From Myxococcales bacterium (GTDB taxonomy: Bacteria; Myxococcota_A; Polyangia; Polyangiales; Houyiibacteriaceae): a stretch of DNA of 6,257 nt. The stretch covers positions 1,117,169 to 1,123,425 of the forward strand of contig CP070650.1 in assembly GCA_020354595.1 (NCBI GenBank), given 5' to 3'. Position 1 is the first letter of the stretch. Each line of letters begins with the position of its first letter. Positions 1 to 6,121 of the stretch are shown piece by piece. The notes under the pieces are model-generated. The model had not been told where the DNA came from, ran no database searches, and worked only from the letters and a program-made list of their open reading frames with translations. The position numbers and the translations under genes are program-made.

Positions 1-478
1 CCCACGCCTCGAGATAGGCGACGACATTGTCCCGACGATGATGGGGGAAGTATTCGGTGTTGTTGCCGAGGCGTCTGCGTACCTCGGAGCTGCTCAGTCT
101 CTCGAGGTGCCCCACGTCCATGGGGCTCAACCCGAGCGCGCACATCCTTTCCAAGATTTCATCGAGCCGCGTTCCCGTGACCTGGCACGCGCCGACGTCT
201 TCGGGCTCCCACGCGCCCTCGTCGAGCGCCGGGCGGTCTCCGTAGTCGAAGTCCGGAAACTTTCGTGCCGCCAAGTCCCGCGCCTGGCTTCCCCAGTCGC
301 CTTCTCGCCTCATGGCGCGCTCCTGAATCTCGGCCGGGTCGAGCCCCGTGATCGTCTGCGCCAGGTGCCCGCAGTTGCAGTGCGCAAAGCTCGACCACTG
401 ATAGCGGACGTCTTGTCGCATCAAGCGCGCCGCGGTTTCCCGCAACACCGCGATGAGCCGAGTGGATGGACGCGCCAT
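1..478 (-). CDS. Conserved protein of unknown function with HCNCGH motif (N-terminal part, runs off left edge)
   Basis: An open minus-strand frame starts with ATG at 478-476 and stays open for 159 codons to the left edge, so the C-terminus is missing. An in-frame TAG lies 12 nt upstream, which limits the start to this ATG or a later one. No clear Shine-Dalgarno sequence precedes it. The protein begins MARPSTRLIAVLRE and is soluble, with no signal peptide or membrane segment. Visible landmarks are HCNCGH at residues 33-38, an acidic stretch around EPEDVGACQVTG (residues 91-102), further Cys at 98 and 113, and a C-terminal NNTEYFPHHRRDNVVAYL region (139-156). The Cys/His cluster could bind a metal, but that is inference. 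The composition and the even spread of charged and aromatic residues look like a real protein. I have the impression of a conserved hypothetical family found in several Gram-negative phyla, but I cannot name a domain or a function. It is divergent from the propeller gene at 559. Confidence 0.8.
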   Translation of the reverse strand, partial: MARPSTRLIAVLRETAARLMRQDVRYQWSSFAHCNCGHLAQTITGLDPAEIQERAMRREGDWGSQARDLAARKFPDFDYGDRPALDEGAWEPEDVGACQVTGTRLDEILERMCALGLSPMDVGHLERLSSSEVRRRLGNNTEYFPHHRRDNVVAYLEAW

Positions 479-497
479 GGAGGGATTCTATCCATGG
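475..497. repeat. 7-bp perfect inverted repeat over a start codon
   Basis: CCATGGA (475-481) and its reverse complement TCCATGG (491-497) flank a 9-nt spacer. The left arm contains the start codon of the minus-strand gene (476-478). In that gene's mRNA the dyad could form a short hairpin that masks the start, or the DNA could be an operator in the divergent intergenic region. It is short, and a chance origin is quite possible. Confidence 0.35.
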
Positions 498-558
498 GTG
501 CCTGCGGGTCCAGCCCGGAGCGTTGGGAGCGTACCGCCGTGCGTGCTAGCGTCGCCCG

Positions 559-1695
559 ATGCTGCGGGCTCTCCTGATTCGCCTGTTGATCGGCCTTCTC
601 GTGCTCGTCGCGCTCCTGGCGATCGTCCTCTACGCACGGTACGGCGGAGGCGAGCCGTACCCCGATCTCACCGGCGCTCCCGTCTTCGACGAGAGCGTGC
701 TCGAGGTCGTCGTCACGAGCCCCGAGCCGATCGGAAACCTCGCGGTTTCGGCGGACGGTCGGGTCTTCTACACCATCCATCCGGAGAGCCGGCCCGAGGG
801 CGCGAAGCTACTCGAGTGGGTGGATGCGGCGCCGAAGCCCTATCCGAGCGAAGAGGCACAGACGATGTTCGAGACGCCGCTCGGAGTGGTCATCGATCGG
901 CAGAATCGTCTTTGGACGATCGATCACGGCAATCACGGCACTGGCACGCCGCGGCTCCTGGCTTTTGACCTCGAGACGGGCGCCGTCGTGCACGATCACG
1001 CGTTCGACTCGTCGGTTGCGCAGCTCGGGTCGTTTCTTCAAGACCTTCAGGTCGACTCGACGGGGAAGCACGTCTTCATCGCCGACGTCAGCTTCTGGCG
1101 CAAAAATCCCGGCCTCGTCGTTTACGACGTCGAGAGCGGCAAGGCGCGCCGGGTGCTCAACAGTCACGAGTCGGTGTCCGCGCAGGACTGGCTGATCCGT
1201 AACCCGACCAAAGACATGACGTTCTTTGGAGGGCTCGTCGTGCTCAAGCCCGGCGTCGACGGCATTGCCATCGATCGCGACGACGAGTGGGTCTACTACG
1301 GCGCCATGACGCACGACACGATGTACCGCATCGAGGTCGCGGACTTGCTCGACGAATCGCTGAGCGAGGGCGCGTTCGCGGCACGGGTCGAAGCCGTCGG
1401 GCCCAAACCCCTCAACGATGGAATGAGCACCGACATCGACGGCAACCTTCTGATCACCGACGTCGAGCACGGGTCGGTCATGCGGATGACGCCGGAAGGA
1501 GAGCTGACGACCCTCGTCGCCAGCCCAAAGATCCGCTGGGCTGACGCCCTCAGCTACGGCCCGGATGGCTGGATCTACGTGGCGGACAGCGCGATCCCGG
1601 ACCAAATGCTGCGCTCCAAGGACCACATCGCGGACGCCGCGCCGTACCACATCTTCCGCTTCAAACCCGGCATCGACGGGGTCCCCGGCCAGTAG
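559..1695 (+). CDS. Membrane-anchored Yellow/major royal jelly protein-like beta-propeller
   Basis: A 378-residue protein. The N-terminus (residues about 4-26, RALLIRLLIGLLVLVALLAI) is a single hydrophobic segment, so it is either an uncleaved anchor or a signal peptide; the rest should lie outside the cytoplasmic membrane. The globular part reads as the MRJP/Yellow family, related to SMP-30-type propellers. Landmarks are LWTIDHGN (118-125), FLQDLQVD (159-166), FIADVSFW (173-180), GLVVYDVESGKARRVL (185-200), DGIAIDRDDEWVYYGAM (234-250) and LNDGMSTDIDGNLLITD (285-301). Each fits a blade strand or loop typical of the family. The length, about 350 residues after the anchor, is full size. Bacterial members have no firmly known reaction; sugar-lactone hydrolysis or ligand binding is possible by analogy only. 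The start at 559 is chosen because the hydrophobic anchor follows at once, although no good ribosome site precedes it. It is divergent from the gene at 1-478 and convergent with the amidohydrolase, 7 bp away, with no hairpin terminator seen between them. Confidence 0.85.
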   Translation: MLRALLIRLLIGLLVLVALLAIVLYARYGGGEPYPDLTGAPVFDESVLEVVVTSPEPIGNLAVSADGRVFYTIHPESRPEGAKLLEWVDAAPKPYPSEEAQTMFETPLGVVIDRQNRLWTIDHGNHGTGTPRLLAFDLETGAVVHDHAFDSSVAQLGSFLQDLQVDSTGKHVFIADVSFWRKNPGLVVYDVESGKARRVLNSHESVSAQDWLIRNPTKDMTFFGGLVVLKPGVDGIAIDRDDEWVYYGAMTHDTMYRIEVADLLDESLSEGAFAARVEAVGPKPLNDGMSTDIDGNLLITDVEHGSVMRMTPEGELTTLVASPKIRWADALSYGPDGWIYVADSAIPDQMLRSKDHIADAAPYHIFRFKPGIDGVPGQ

Positions 1696-1702
1696 TTAGT
1701 GA

Positions 1703-3457
1703 TCAGCGACCCGCCCGCACGAGCCGGCCCGGGCGCGCCCCCGTGAGCTTTCCGTCCCGGGTGATCGCCTCGCCCTTCACGAGCGTCGCGACGTAGCCGT
1801 TTGCGCGCTGCATCAGGCGCTGTCCGCCGGCTGGCAGGTCCTTGAGCATCGTCGGGTGCAGAAGCTCGAGGTTGTCGAAGTCGATGATGTTGATGTCCGC
1901 CCGCTGCCCCGGTTTGAGCTGTCCGCGATCCCTGAGACCGATGAAGCGCGCCGTGTCGCTTGCCTGCATCTGAATGATCCGTTCGAGTGGAATCTGCCCG
2001 CGGTCCCGATCACGCGCCCAGTGGGTCATCAAGAACGTCGTGAAGCTCGCGTCGCAAATCGTCCCGACGTGCGCGCCGCCATCACTCAGTCCGGGTAGGG
2101 CGAGCGGGTGCGTGAGCATCTCGTGGACGGCATCGAGATTCATGCCCGTGTAGTTGTAGACGGGGAAGTAGAGTAGTGCCTCGCCGTCCTGCTCCAGCAT
2201 GGCGTCGTAGATCAAACCCAGCACCGGCTCGCCGCTCGCCATCGCCGCGGCGCCAAAGCTCTCGGCGGGGGACGGCTCGTAGTTGGGTTTCGCCCCGAGC
2301 CTGAACAATCGCATCGCCACCATGTCGAGGTTCGAAAGGAAGTAGTCGGCAAGGGGAGGGAGCATGCTTCCGTCGCCGGCCACCGGTTCGCTCTTCTCCT
2401 GGATCATCTGCGCCCGAAGCTCGGGGTTGCGCATGGCCGCGACGCGTTCGCGGAGCGGGAGTTGGCTGATCTTCTTGTAGCTCGGGAACCCCATGAACGG
2501 GTGGAAGGTCGCTTGGAGCCCCAGCATGACGCCGATTCCGCGTGCGCCTACCTGGCAGCGGACTTCGAAGCCCTTCTCAGTCGCTTTCGATGCCTTGTCG
2601 AGGATCCACTTCCACTGTTCGGGGCTGTGGTCGCGCTGCATCGTGGAAACGCTCATTGGACGCCCGTCCGCAGCAGCGAGCATCTCTTCGAGCACGCCCC
2701 ACTCCGCGTCGAAGTGCTCGTCACCGTGTAGGATGTTGAAGTCGCTGACCGCTTGGAGCACGCCGTAGCCGAGGCCCTCGAAGGCCTTGGCGATGCCCGC
2801 GAGCTCCTTCCCCTCCGCTTCGGACGCCGGTGTCCAGTCGCCTACCGCGCTTCGATGGTTGTCGCTTCGGCCGGTGCTGAAGCCGATGGCGCCCGCCTCG
2901 AGGGCCGAGCGAAGGAGCCGCCGCATCTGCGCGATGTCGTCCTCGCTTGCCGCCTCCTCGGCGACTGCCCGATCGCCCATCACGTAGACGCGGAGCGCGT
3001 CGTGCGGGACGTGCGCGAGGAAGTCAATCGTATGCGGCATCCTGTCGAGGACATCCATGTACTCGCCGAAGCTCTCCCATCCCCAACGGATGCCCTCCGA
3101 GAGCGCAGTCCCGGGGATGTCCTCGACGCCCTCCATCAGCTCGACGAGCTTTGCGTGATCGGTCGGGCGGACCGGAGCGAACCCGACGCCGCAGCTTCCC
3201 ATCGCGCAGGTCGTCACGCCGTGAATCGACGAGGGCGCGAGCTCTTCGTCCCAGCTCATCTGTCCGTCGTAGTGAGTGTGGAAGTCGACGAATCCGGGAG
3301 CGACGATCGCGCCTCTCGCATCGATGGTCTCTTTCGCGCTTTCGTCGGCATTTCCGAGCGCGACGATGTTCCCGTCCTTGATGCCGACATCGCCCGAGTA
3401 GCGATCGCTTCCAGTGCCATCGACGATGGTGCCGCCAACGATTTTGAGGTCATACAT
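1703..3457 (-). CDS. Amidohydrolase of the D-aminoacylase type (N-acyl-D-amino-acid deacylase-like)
   Basis: A 584-residue cytoplasmic metal-dependent hydrolase of the amidohydrolase superfamily (Amidohydrolase_3/D-aminoacylase branch). The N-terminal small beta-domain ([16 protein letters not shown]) leads into [14 protein letters not shown] (53-66), which carries the metal-binding HxH (His60, His62). GSCGVGFAP (87-95) places Cys89 at the bridging-cysteine position of D-aminoacylases. LSDGGAHVG (457-465) carries the catalytic-type Asp459. The C-terminal [18 protein letters not shown] (511-528) is the usual return to the beta-domain. The family hydrolyses N-acyl-D-amino acids or related cyclic amides. 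The usual later His ligands (an HxR-like and an SHHK-like segment) are not obvious here; the corresponding places read VLQAVSDFN (233-241) and [11 protein letters not shown] (268-278). The true substrate is therefore uncertain. ATG at 3457 follows a strong GAGGAG site. It is the second gene after the permease, 15 bp downstream, surely co-transcribed. Confidence 0.88.
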   Translation of the reverse strand: MYDLKIVGGTIVDGTGSDRYSGDVGIKDGNIVALGNADESAKETIDARGAIVAPGFVDFHTHYDGQMSWDEELAPSSIHGVTTCAMGSCGVGFAPVRPTDHAKLVELMEGVEDIPGTALSEGIRWGWESFGEYMDVLDRMPHTIDFLAHVPHDALRVYVMGDRAVAEEAASEDDIAQMRRLLRSALEAGAIGFSTGRSDNHRSAVGDWTPASEAEGKELAGIAKAFEGLGYGVLQAVSDFNILHGDEHFDAEWGVLEEMLAAADGRPMSVSTMQRDHSPEQWKWILDKASKATEKGFEVRCQVGARGIGVMLGLQATFHPFMGFPSYKKISQLPLRERVAAMRNPELRAQMIQEKSEPVAGDGSMLPPLADYFLSNLDMVAMRLFRLGAKPNYEPSPAESFGAAAMASGEPVLGLIYDAMLEQDGEALLYFPVYNYTGMNLDAVHEMLTHPLALPGLSDGGAHVGTICDASFTTFLMTHWARDRDRGQIPLERIIQMQASDTARFIGLRDRGQLKPGQRADINIIDFDNLELLHPTMLKDLPAGGQRLMQRANGYVATLVKGEAITRDGKLTGARPGRLVRAGR

Positions 3458-3464
3458 GAAAGTG

Positions 3465-3470
3465 CTCCTC
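3465..3470 (-). promoter_or_regulatory. Ribosome binding site of the amidohydrolase
   Basis: GAGGAG on the minus strand, 7 nt upstream of the ATG at 3457. It sits within the 15-bp gap after the permease stop codon, which fixes the start and supports translation from a shared mRNA. Confidence 0.8.
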
Positions 3471-3472
3471 GG

Positions 3473-4234
3473 TCAGGCGAGCTGCGCACTGTATCGCACT
3501 ATCAGCGAGATTGCAGCCGCGGTAAGGAGCACCAAAACCGCGAATCTGAAGCGCCTTTCGTCGACTCGGTGATGGATCCACTCGCCCGCGAGGATACCGA
3601 TCGGCACCGTCGGGATCAGCCACAGGACGTCGATGATGACCGCCCGGTCGTAGTCTCCGGCCACGACGAAACGGGCGACGAGAACTGCATTGAGGACGAT
3701 CCACACGGCGCAGAGGGTGCTGCGAAAGGCCTTTTTAGTGAGCCCCTCACGTCCGACCGCGTACACCAACAGCGGGCCGCCCGAGGCGTAGATGCCGTGG
3801 ACGACTCCCGCGCCGAGCAGCGCCGCTACCGAGGCGGGGCGCGTAATGGGCCGGTCGATGGCCGTGCTCCCCATTCGAAGTCGATGAAGGTCGCGCGCCG
3901 AGAGCGCGAGCACCATCCACCCGAAAGCCAACCCCAGCCAGGGGCCGCCCACCCGCGTGAGCAGGAAGAACGCAAACGCCATCCCGACCCCCATCAAGGG
4001 AAGCACCCGCCCGAGCAGCAATCGCCGGTCGATACCGTCGCGGTGCCGGATCACGACGTAGCCGGTCTGAAGAAAAGAGATCGGCACCACGAGGTGGATG
4101 ACTTCCTGAAGGCCAATGAGCTGCGCCCCGAAAGTGACGCAGATCAGCGTGCTTCCAAACCCGATCGCGGTTTGAACCGCGTACGCCGCGACGACGAGGA
4201 GGGCGAAAAGGGCAAATACGAGCTCCGGGGTCAC
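3473..4234 (-). CDS. TauE/SafE-family membrane permease (sulfite/organoanion exporter type)
   Basis: A 253-residue integral membrane protein starting at GTG 4234. It begins with the first membrane helix (TPELVFALFALLVVAAYAVQ), followed by AIGFGSTLI (residues 23-31), the Gly-rich signature of the first TauE/SafE half. A second-half counterpart lies at GAGVVHGIYASGGP (141-154). About seven to eight hydrophobic segments can be seen (roughly 4-35, 40-60, 73-93, 97-115, 134-150, 172-192, 198-218, 229-248). The length matches the family's usual 240-270 residues. The frame stays open upstream to 4702, but that extension lacks hydrophobic helices and lies antisense to the acyl-CoA dehydrogenase, so I reject it. 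A weak GGAAGA lies 6 nt before the GTG. Family members move sulfite, sulfoacetate or other small organic anions across the inner membrane; the substrate here is unknown. It is the first gene of a two-gene unit with the amidohydrolase and is divergent from the dehydrogenase pair. Confidence 0.85.
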   Translation of the reverse strand: MTPELVFALFALLVVAAYAVQTAIGFGSTLICVTFGAQLIGLQEVIHLVVPISFLQTGYVVIRHRDGIDRRLLLGRVLPLMGVGMAFAFFLLTRVGGPWLGLAFGWMVLALSARDLHRLRMGSTAIDRPITRPASVAALLGAGVVHGIYASGGPLLVYAVGREGLTKKAFRSTLCAVWIVLNAVLVARFVVAGDYDRAVIIDVLWLIPTVPIGILAGEWIHHRVDERRFRFAVLVLLTAAAISLIVRYSAQLA

Positions 4235-4324
4235 GTTGGTTCTTCCGGTGCCGAGCTTCCTACAGGGTTTCCCTGCATTCGTACAGGTTGGTGTTTGGAC
4301 GTGGACTGTGGCAGGGATACCGGC
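4235..4324. promoter_or_regulatory. Divergent control region with three TACAGG-like half-sites
   Basis: This 90-bp gap separates the permease start (minus) from the acyl-CoA dehydrogenase start (plus) and must hold both promoters. It contains TACAGG at 4261-4266, the oppositely oriented CCTGCA at 4272-4277 (one mismatch to the reverse complement) and TACAGG again at 4282-4287. The outer copies are 21 bp apart, which is two helical turns. CAGGG-TTT-CCCTG (4263-4275) is a perfect short dyad inside this. The pattern fits an operator for a dimeric repressor, for example of the TetR or MarR type that often controls fatty-acid or steroid catabolism, but no regulator gene lies in the window. I cannot assign -35/-10 boxes with confidence. 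Confidence 0.45.
4313..4317 (+). promoter_or_regulatory. Ribosome binding site of the first acyl-CoA dehydrogenase
   Basis: AGGGA lies 7 nt upstream of the ATG at 4325. It selects this ATG over the long upstream open frame that reaches back to 2753. Confidence 0.7.
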
Positions 4325-5503
4325 ATGAATCTCACTTTCAGCGAGGAAGAAGAGGCGTTTCGCCGAGAAGTTCGCGCCTGGATTGAGGAGGCGATGCCCG
4401 AAGACATGCGAGAGCGCGCGCGGGGAGCAGGGGGGTTCGCCCTCGAGGACTCCGTGGCCTGGCAGCGCATCCTCCATGAAAAAGGCTGGGTCGCGCCACA
4501 CTGGCCGAAAGAGGTCGGAGGGACGGGCTGGGACGCCGCTCGACGCTTCATCTTCAACGAGGAAATGGAGCTCGCCGGCACCCCGCAGCTTTCGGTCTTC
4601 GGCCTCTCGATGGTCGGCCCGCTCATCATCAGCTTCGGCACCGAAGAGCAGAAGAAGCGATTCCTGCCCAAGATCCTCAGCGGGGAGGAGCTCTGGTGCC
4701 AAGGTTATTCGGAGCCGGGTTCGGGGAGCGACTTGGCGTCACTTCGGACCACGGCGGAGGACGCCGGCGACCATTTCATCGTCAACGGGCAAAAGACGTG
4801 GACCACATACGCCCAGTACGCCGACTGGGTCTTCTGTCTCGTGAGAACTGACGCGAACGTGAAGAAGCAGGCCGGCATCACGTTCTTGCTCATCGACATG
4901 AAGACGCCCGGCGTCGAGGTCAAACCCATGCTGACGCTGGGTCACACCGCGGCGTTTTGCGACACGTTCTTCGACAACGTGAAAGTTCCGAAGGAGAACG
5001 TCGTCGGCGGCGTCAACCAAGGATGGACCATGGCCAAGGCGCTGCTCGGTCACGAGCGCACGATGCTCGCCATGATCGGCCCGTCTCGCAACGCTCTTCA
5101 AAAGATCAAGCGCATCGCCTCGACCAAGAGGGTCAACGGGCGGCCGATGCTCGAAGATCCGGTCTGGCGCGCCAAGATCGCGAGGCTCGAGATGCGATTC
5201 CGCGCACACCTCATGGTGAGTTACCGCGCGCTCGCGGATCAACAGAAAGGGAAAATGCCCGGCCCTGAATCCTCAATCCTCAAGCTCGTCGGCACGAAGC
5301 TCATCCAAGAGCTGACCGAGCTTGCGATGGAGATCATGGGTGAGAACTCCCTCAGTTGGTACAACGAGGGCGTCTGCATGCCCCTCGAAGAGTCGATTGG
5401 GCCCTATTTCTGTTATGAGCGAGCCGCGACGATTTACGGCGGTTCCAACGAGATTCAACGCAACGTCATCGCGAAGATGATTCTTCAGCTGCCAAGCAGC
5501 TAG
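4325..5503 (+). CDS. Acyl-CoA dehydrogenase, probable catalytic subunit of a heteromeric pair
   Basis: A complete 392-residue FAD-dependent acyl-CoA dehydrogenase, which forms the 2,3-enoyl-CoA in beta-oxidation and passes electrons to ETF. The N-terminal helical domain (MNLTFSEEEEAFRREV) ends near residue 120. The middle beta-domain has the FAD/substrate signatures QGYSEPGSGSDL (126-137) and GQKTWTTYA (155-163). The C-terminal helical domain ends in ATIYGGSNEIQRNVIAKMIL (368-387). At the position of the MCAD catalytic Glu (IYEGT) this protein has Gly (IYGGS). GHERTMLA (242-249) instead offers Glu244 at the helix-G position used by isovaleryl-CoA dehydrogenase and by the catalytic subunits of mycobacterial FadE/ChsE heterotetramers. 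The size is normal. The open frame extends 524 codons upstream, antisense to two other genes; the ribosome site at 4313 and the family N-terminus show that the real start is 4325. A second dehydrogenase follows after 24 bp. The substrate cannot be read from sequence; bulky acyl-CoAs such as steroid side chains are a guess. Confidence 0.93.
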   Translation: MNLTFSEEEEAFRREVRAWIEEAMPEDMRERARGAGGFALEDSVAWQRILHEKGWVAPHWPKEVGGTGWDAARRFIFNEEMELAGTPQLSVFGLSMVGPLIISFGTEEQKKRFLPKILSGEELWCQGYSEPGSGSDLASLRTTAEDAGDHFIVNGQKTWTTYAQYADWVFCLVRTDANVKKQAGITFLLIDMKTPGVEVKPMLTLGHTAAFCDTFFDNVKVPKENVVGGVNQGWTMAKALLGHERTMLAMIGPSRNALQKIKRIASTKRVNGRPMLEDPVWRAKIARLEMRFRAHLMVSYRALADQQKGKMPGPESSILKLVGTKLIQELTELAMEIMGENSLSWYNEGVCMPLEESIGPYFCYERAATIYGGSNEIQRNVIAKMILQLPSS

Positions 5504-5512
5504 TGGTGCACC

Positions 5513-5518
5513 GAGGAA
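5513..5518 (+). promoter_or_regulatory. Ribosome binding site of the second acyl-CoA dehydrogenase
   Basis: GAGGAA lies 9 nt before the ATG at 5528, inside the 24-bp gap after the preceding stop. This supports co-transcription and separate translation initiation of the second subunit. Confidence 0.7.
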
Positions 5519-5527
5519 CGATTCGAA

Positions 5528-6109
5528 ATGGACTTTGAGCTCGATCAAGATCAACAAATGCTGGCCCAGACCGTGGCCGACTTCGCTAAGAACGAGTCGC
5601 CCGTCGAACGGTTTCGTAAGCTTCGCGAGGACGACATCGGCTACGACCCTGCGGCTTGGCAGAAGATGGGCGAGCTCGGGTGGCTCGGCGTCGCGTTCCC
5701 CGAGTCGGTCGGCGGCTTCGGCGGGAGCTTCGTCGAATGCGCTCTCGTGTTGGAAAACCTGGCGGCAACGCTCGTTCCGGAACCGTACCTCGCGTCGGTC
5801 GTGCTCGGGGGGATGACGCTGCTACGGGCGGGCAACGCGGAACAGCACGCGAAATACCTTACCCCGATGATCGAAGGCGAAACGACGCTTGCGCTCGCCT
5901 ACTCCGAAGCGCAGAGCCGGCACGATGTCAGCGCGGTCGAGACTACCGCGACGCCCAAAGATGGCGGCTACACGATCTCGGGCGAGAAGGTTTGGGTGCT
6001 CAACGGTCACAACGCCGATCAGCTCGTCGTGTCGGCCAATGCGCCCCGAGGGGTGACGCTCTTCGTCGTGCCACGCGACGCCGAGGACGTGAACGTGACC
6101 GTGGCCTAG
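5528..6109 (+). CDS. Acyl-CoA dehydrogenase, second subunit, truncated at a sequence junction
   Basis: 193 residues that correspond to about the first half of a 370-390-residue acyl-CoA dehydrogenase. Residues 1-118 form the N-terminal helical domain (MDFELDQDQQMLAQTVADF, then GWLGVAFPESVGGFGGS at 51-67). Residues 119-193 begin the beta-domain (LALAYSE at 121-127, GEKVWVLNG at 152-160, VTLFVVPRDA at 176-185). The frame then meets TAG at 6107-6109, where the family would continue with a VDGR-like segment, the rest of the beta-domain and the whole C-terminal helical domain. Those parts are not found in any frame afterwards; the DNA becomes antisense bamB-like instead. The loss is probably an assembly or amplification artefact, though a natural rearrangement is possible. 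It is the likely partner of the 392-residue subunit 24 bp upstream, as in FadE-type alpha/beta pairs where both subunits build one FAD site. Its catalytic region is missing, so I cannot say whether it carries a catalytic Glu. Confidence 0.88.
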   Translation: MDFELDQDQQMLAQTVADFAKNESPVERFRKLREDDIGYDPAAWQKMGELGWLGVAFPESVGGFGGSFVECALVLENLAATLVPEPYLASVVLGGMTLLRAGNAEQHAKYLTPMIEGETTLALAYSEAQSRHDVSAVETTATPKDGGYTISGEKVWVLNGHNADQLVVSANAPRGVTLFVVPRDAEDVNVTVA

Positions 6110-6121
6110 ACCATCGACGGC
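6107..6121. other. Junction between acyl-CoA dehydrogenase and antisense bamB-like sequence
   Basis: Left of this point the plus strand is coherent acyl-CoA dehydrogenase; right of it the minus strand is coherent BamB-like protein. The few bases 6110-6121 fit either reading: TIDG on plus continues the dehydrogenase plausibly, and AVDG on minus continues BamB. The exact breakpoint is therefore blurred by short shared sequence. An in-frame TAG sits right at the junction. No insertion-sequence ends, target duplication or attachment site are visible. Confidence 0.65.

Noticed and set aside
38..577. 179-codon plus-strand frame at the left end
   Set aside because: Antisense to the well-supported partial minus-strand gene and without recognisable motifs.
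421..780. 119-codon minus-strand frame across the divergent gap
   Set aside because: It overlaps both the left gene and the propeller gene in other frames and has a low-complexity, charged composition. The frame starting at 478 gives the convincing protein.
808..1650. 280-codon minus-strand frame inside the propeller gene
   Set aside because: Antisense shadow of the propeller gene; the translation shows no family landmarks, while the plus strand has clear ones.
1693..1710. Possible bidirectional terminator between the convergent propeller and amidohydrolase genes
   Set aside because: The gap is only 7 bp, and I see no stem-loop with a T-run on either strand.
2753..4324. Long plus-strand open frame upstream of and fused to the first acyl-CoA dehydrogenase
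   Set aside because: Its translation is rich in Arg, Asp, His and Pro with no recognisable fold, and it lies antisense to two clear genes. A good ribosome site and the family N-terminus mark the start at 4325.
4235..4702. N-terminal extension of the permease frame up to an ATG at 4702
   Set aside because: The extra 156 residues have no membrane helices, are antisense to the dehydrogenase and precede the typical TauE/SafE first helix. GTG at 4234 gives the normal family length.
4739..5242. 167-codon minus-strand frame inside the first dehydrogenase
   Set aside because: Antisense shadow of an obvious dehydrogenase, with no ribosome site and no family signature.
5822..6109. Continuation of the BamB-like frame to a stop at 5822
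   Set aside because: After AVDG the translation no longer resembles a propeller, while the plus strand here is clear acyl-CoA dehydrogenase; it is an antisense run-through past the junction.
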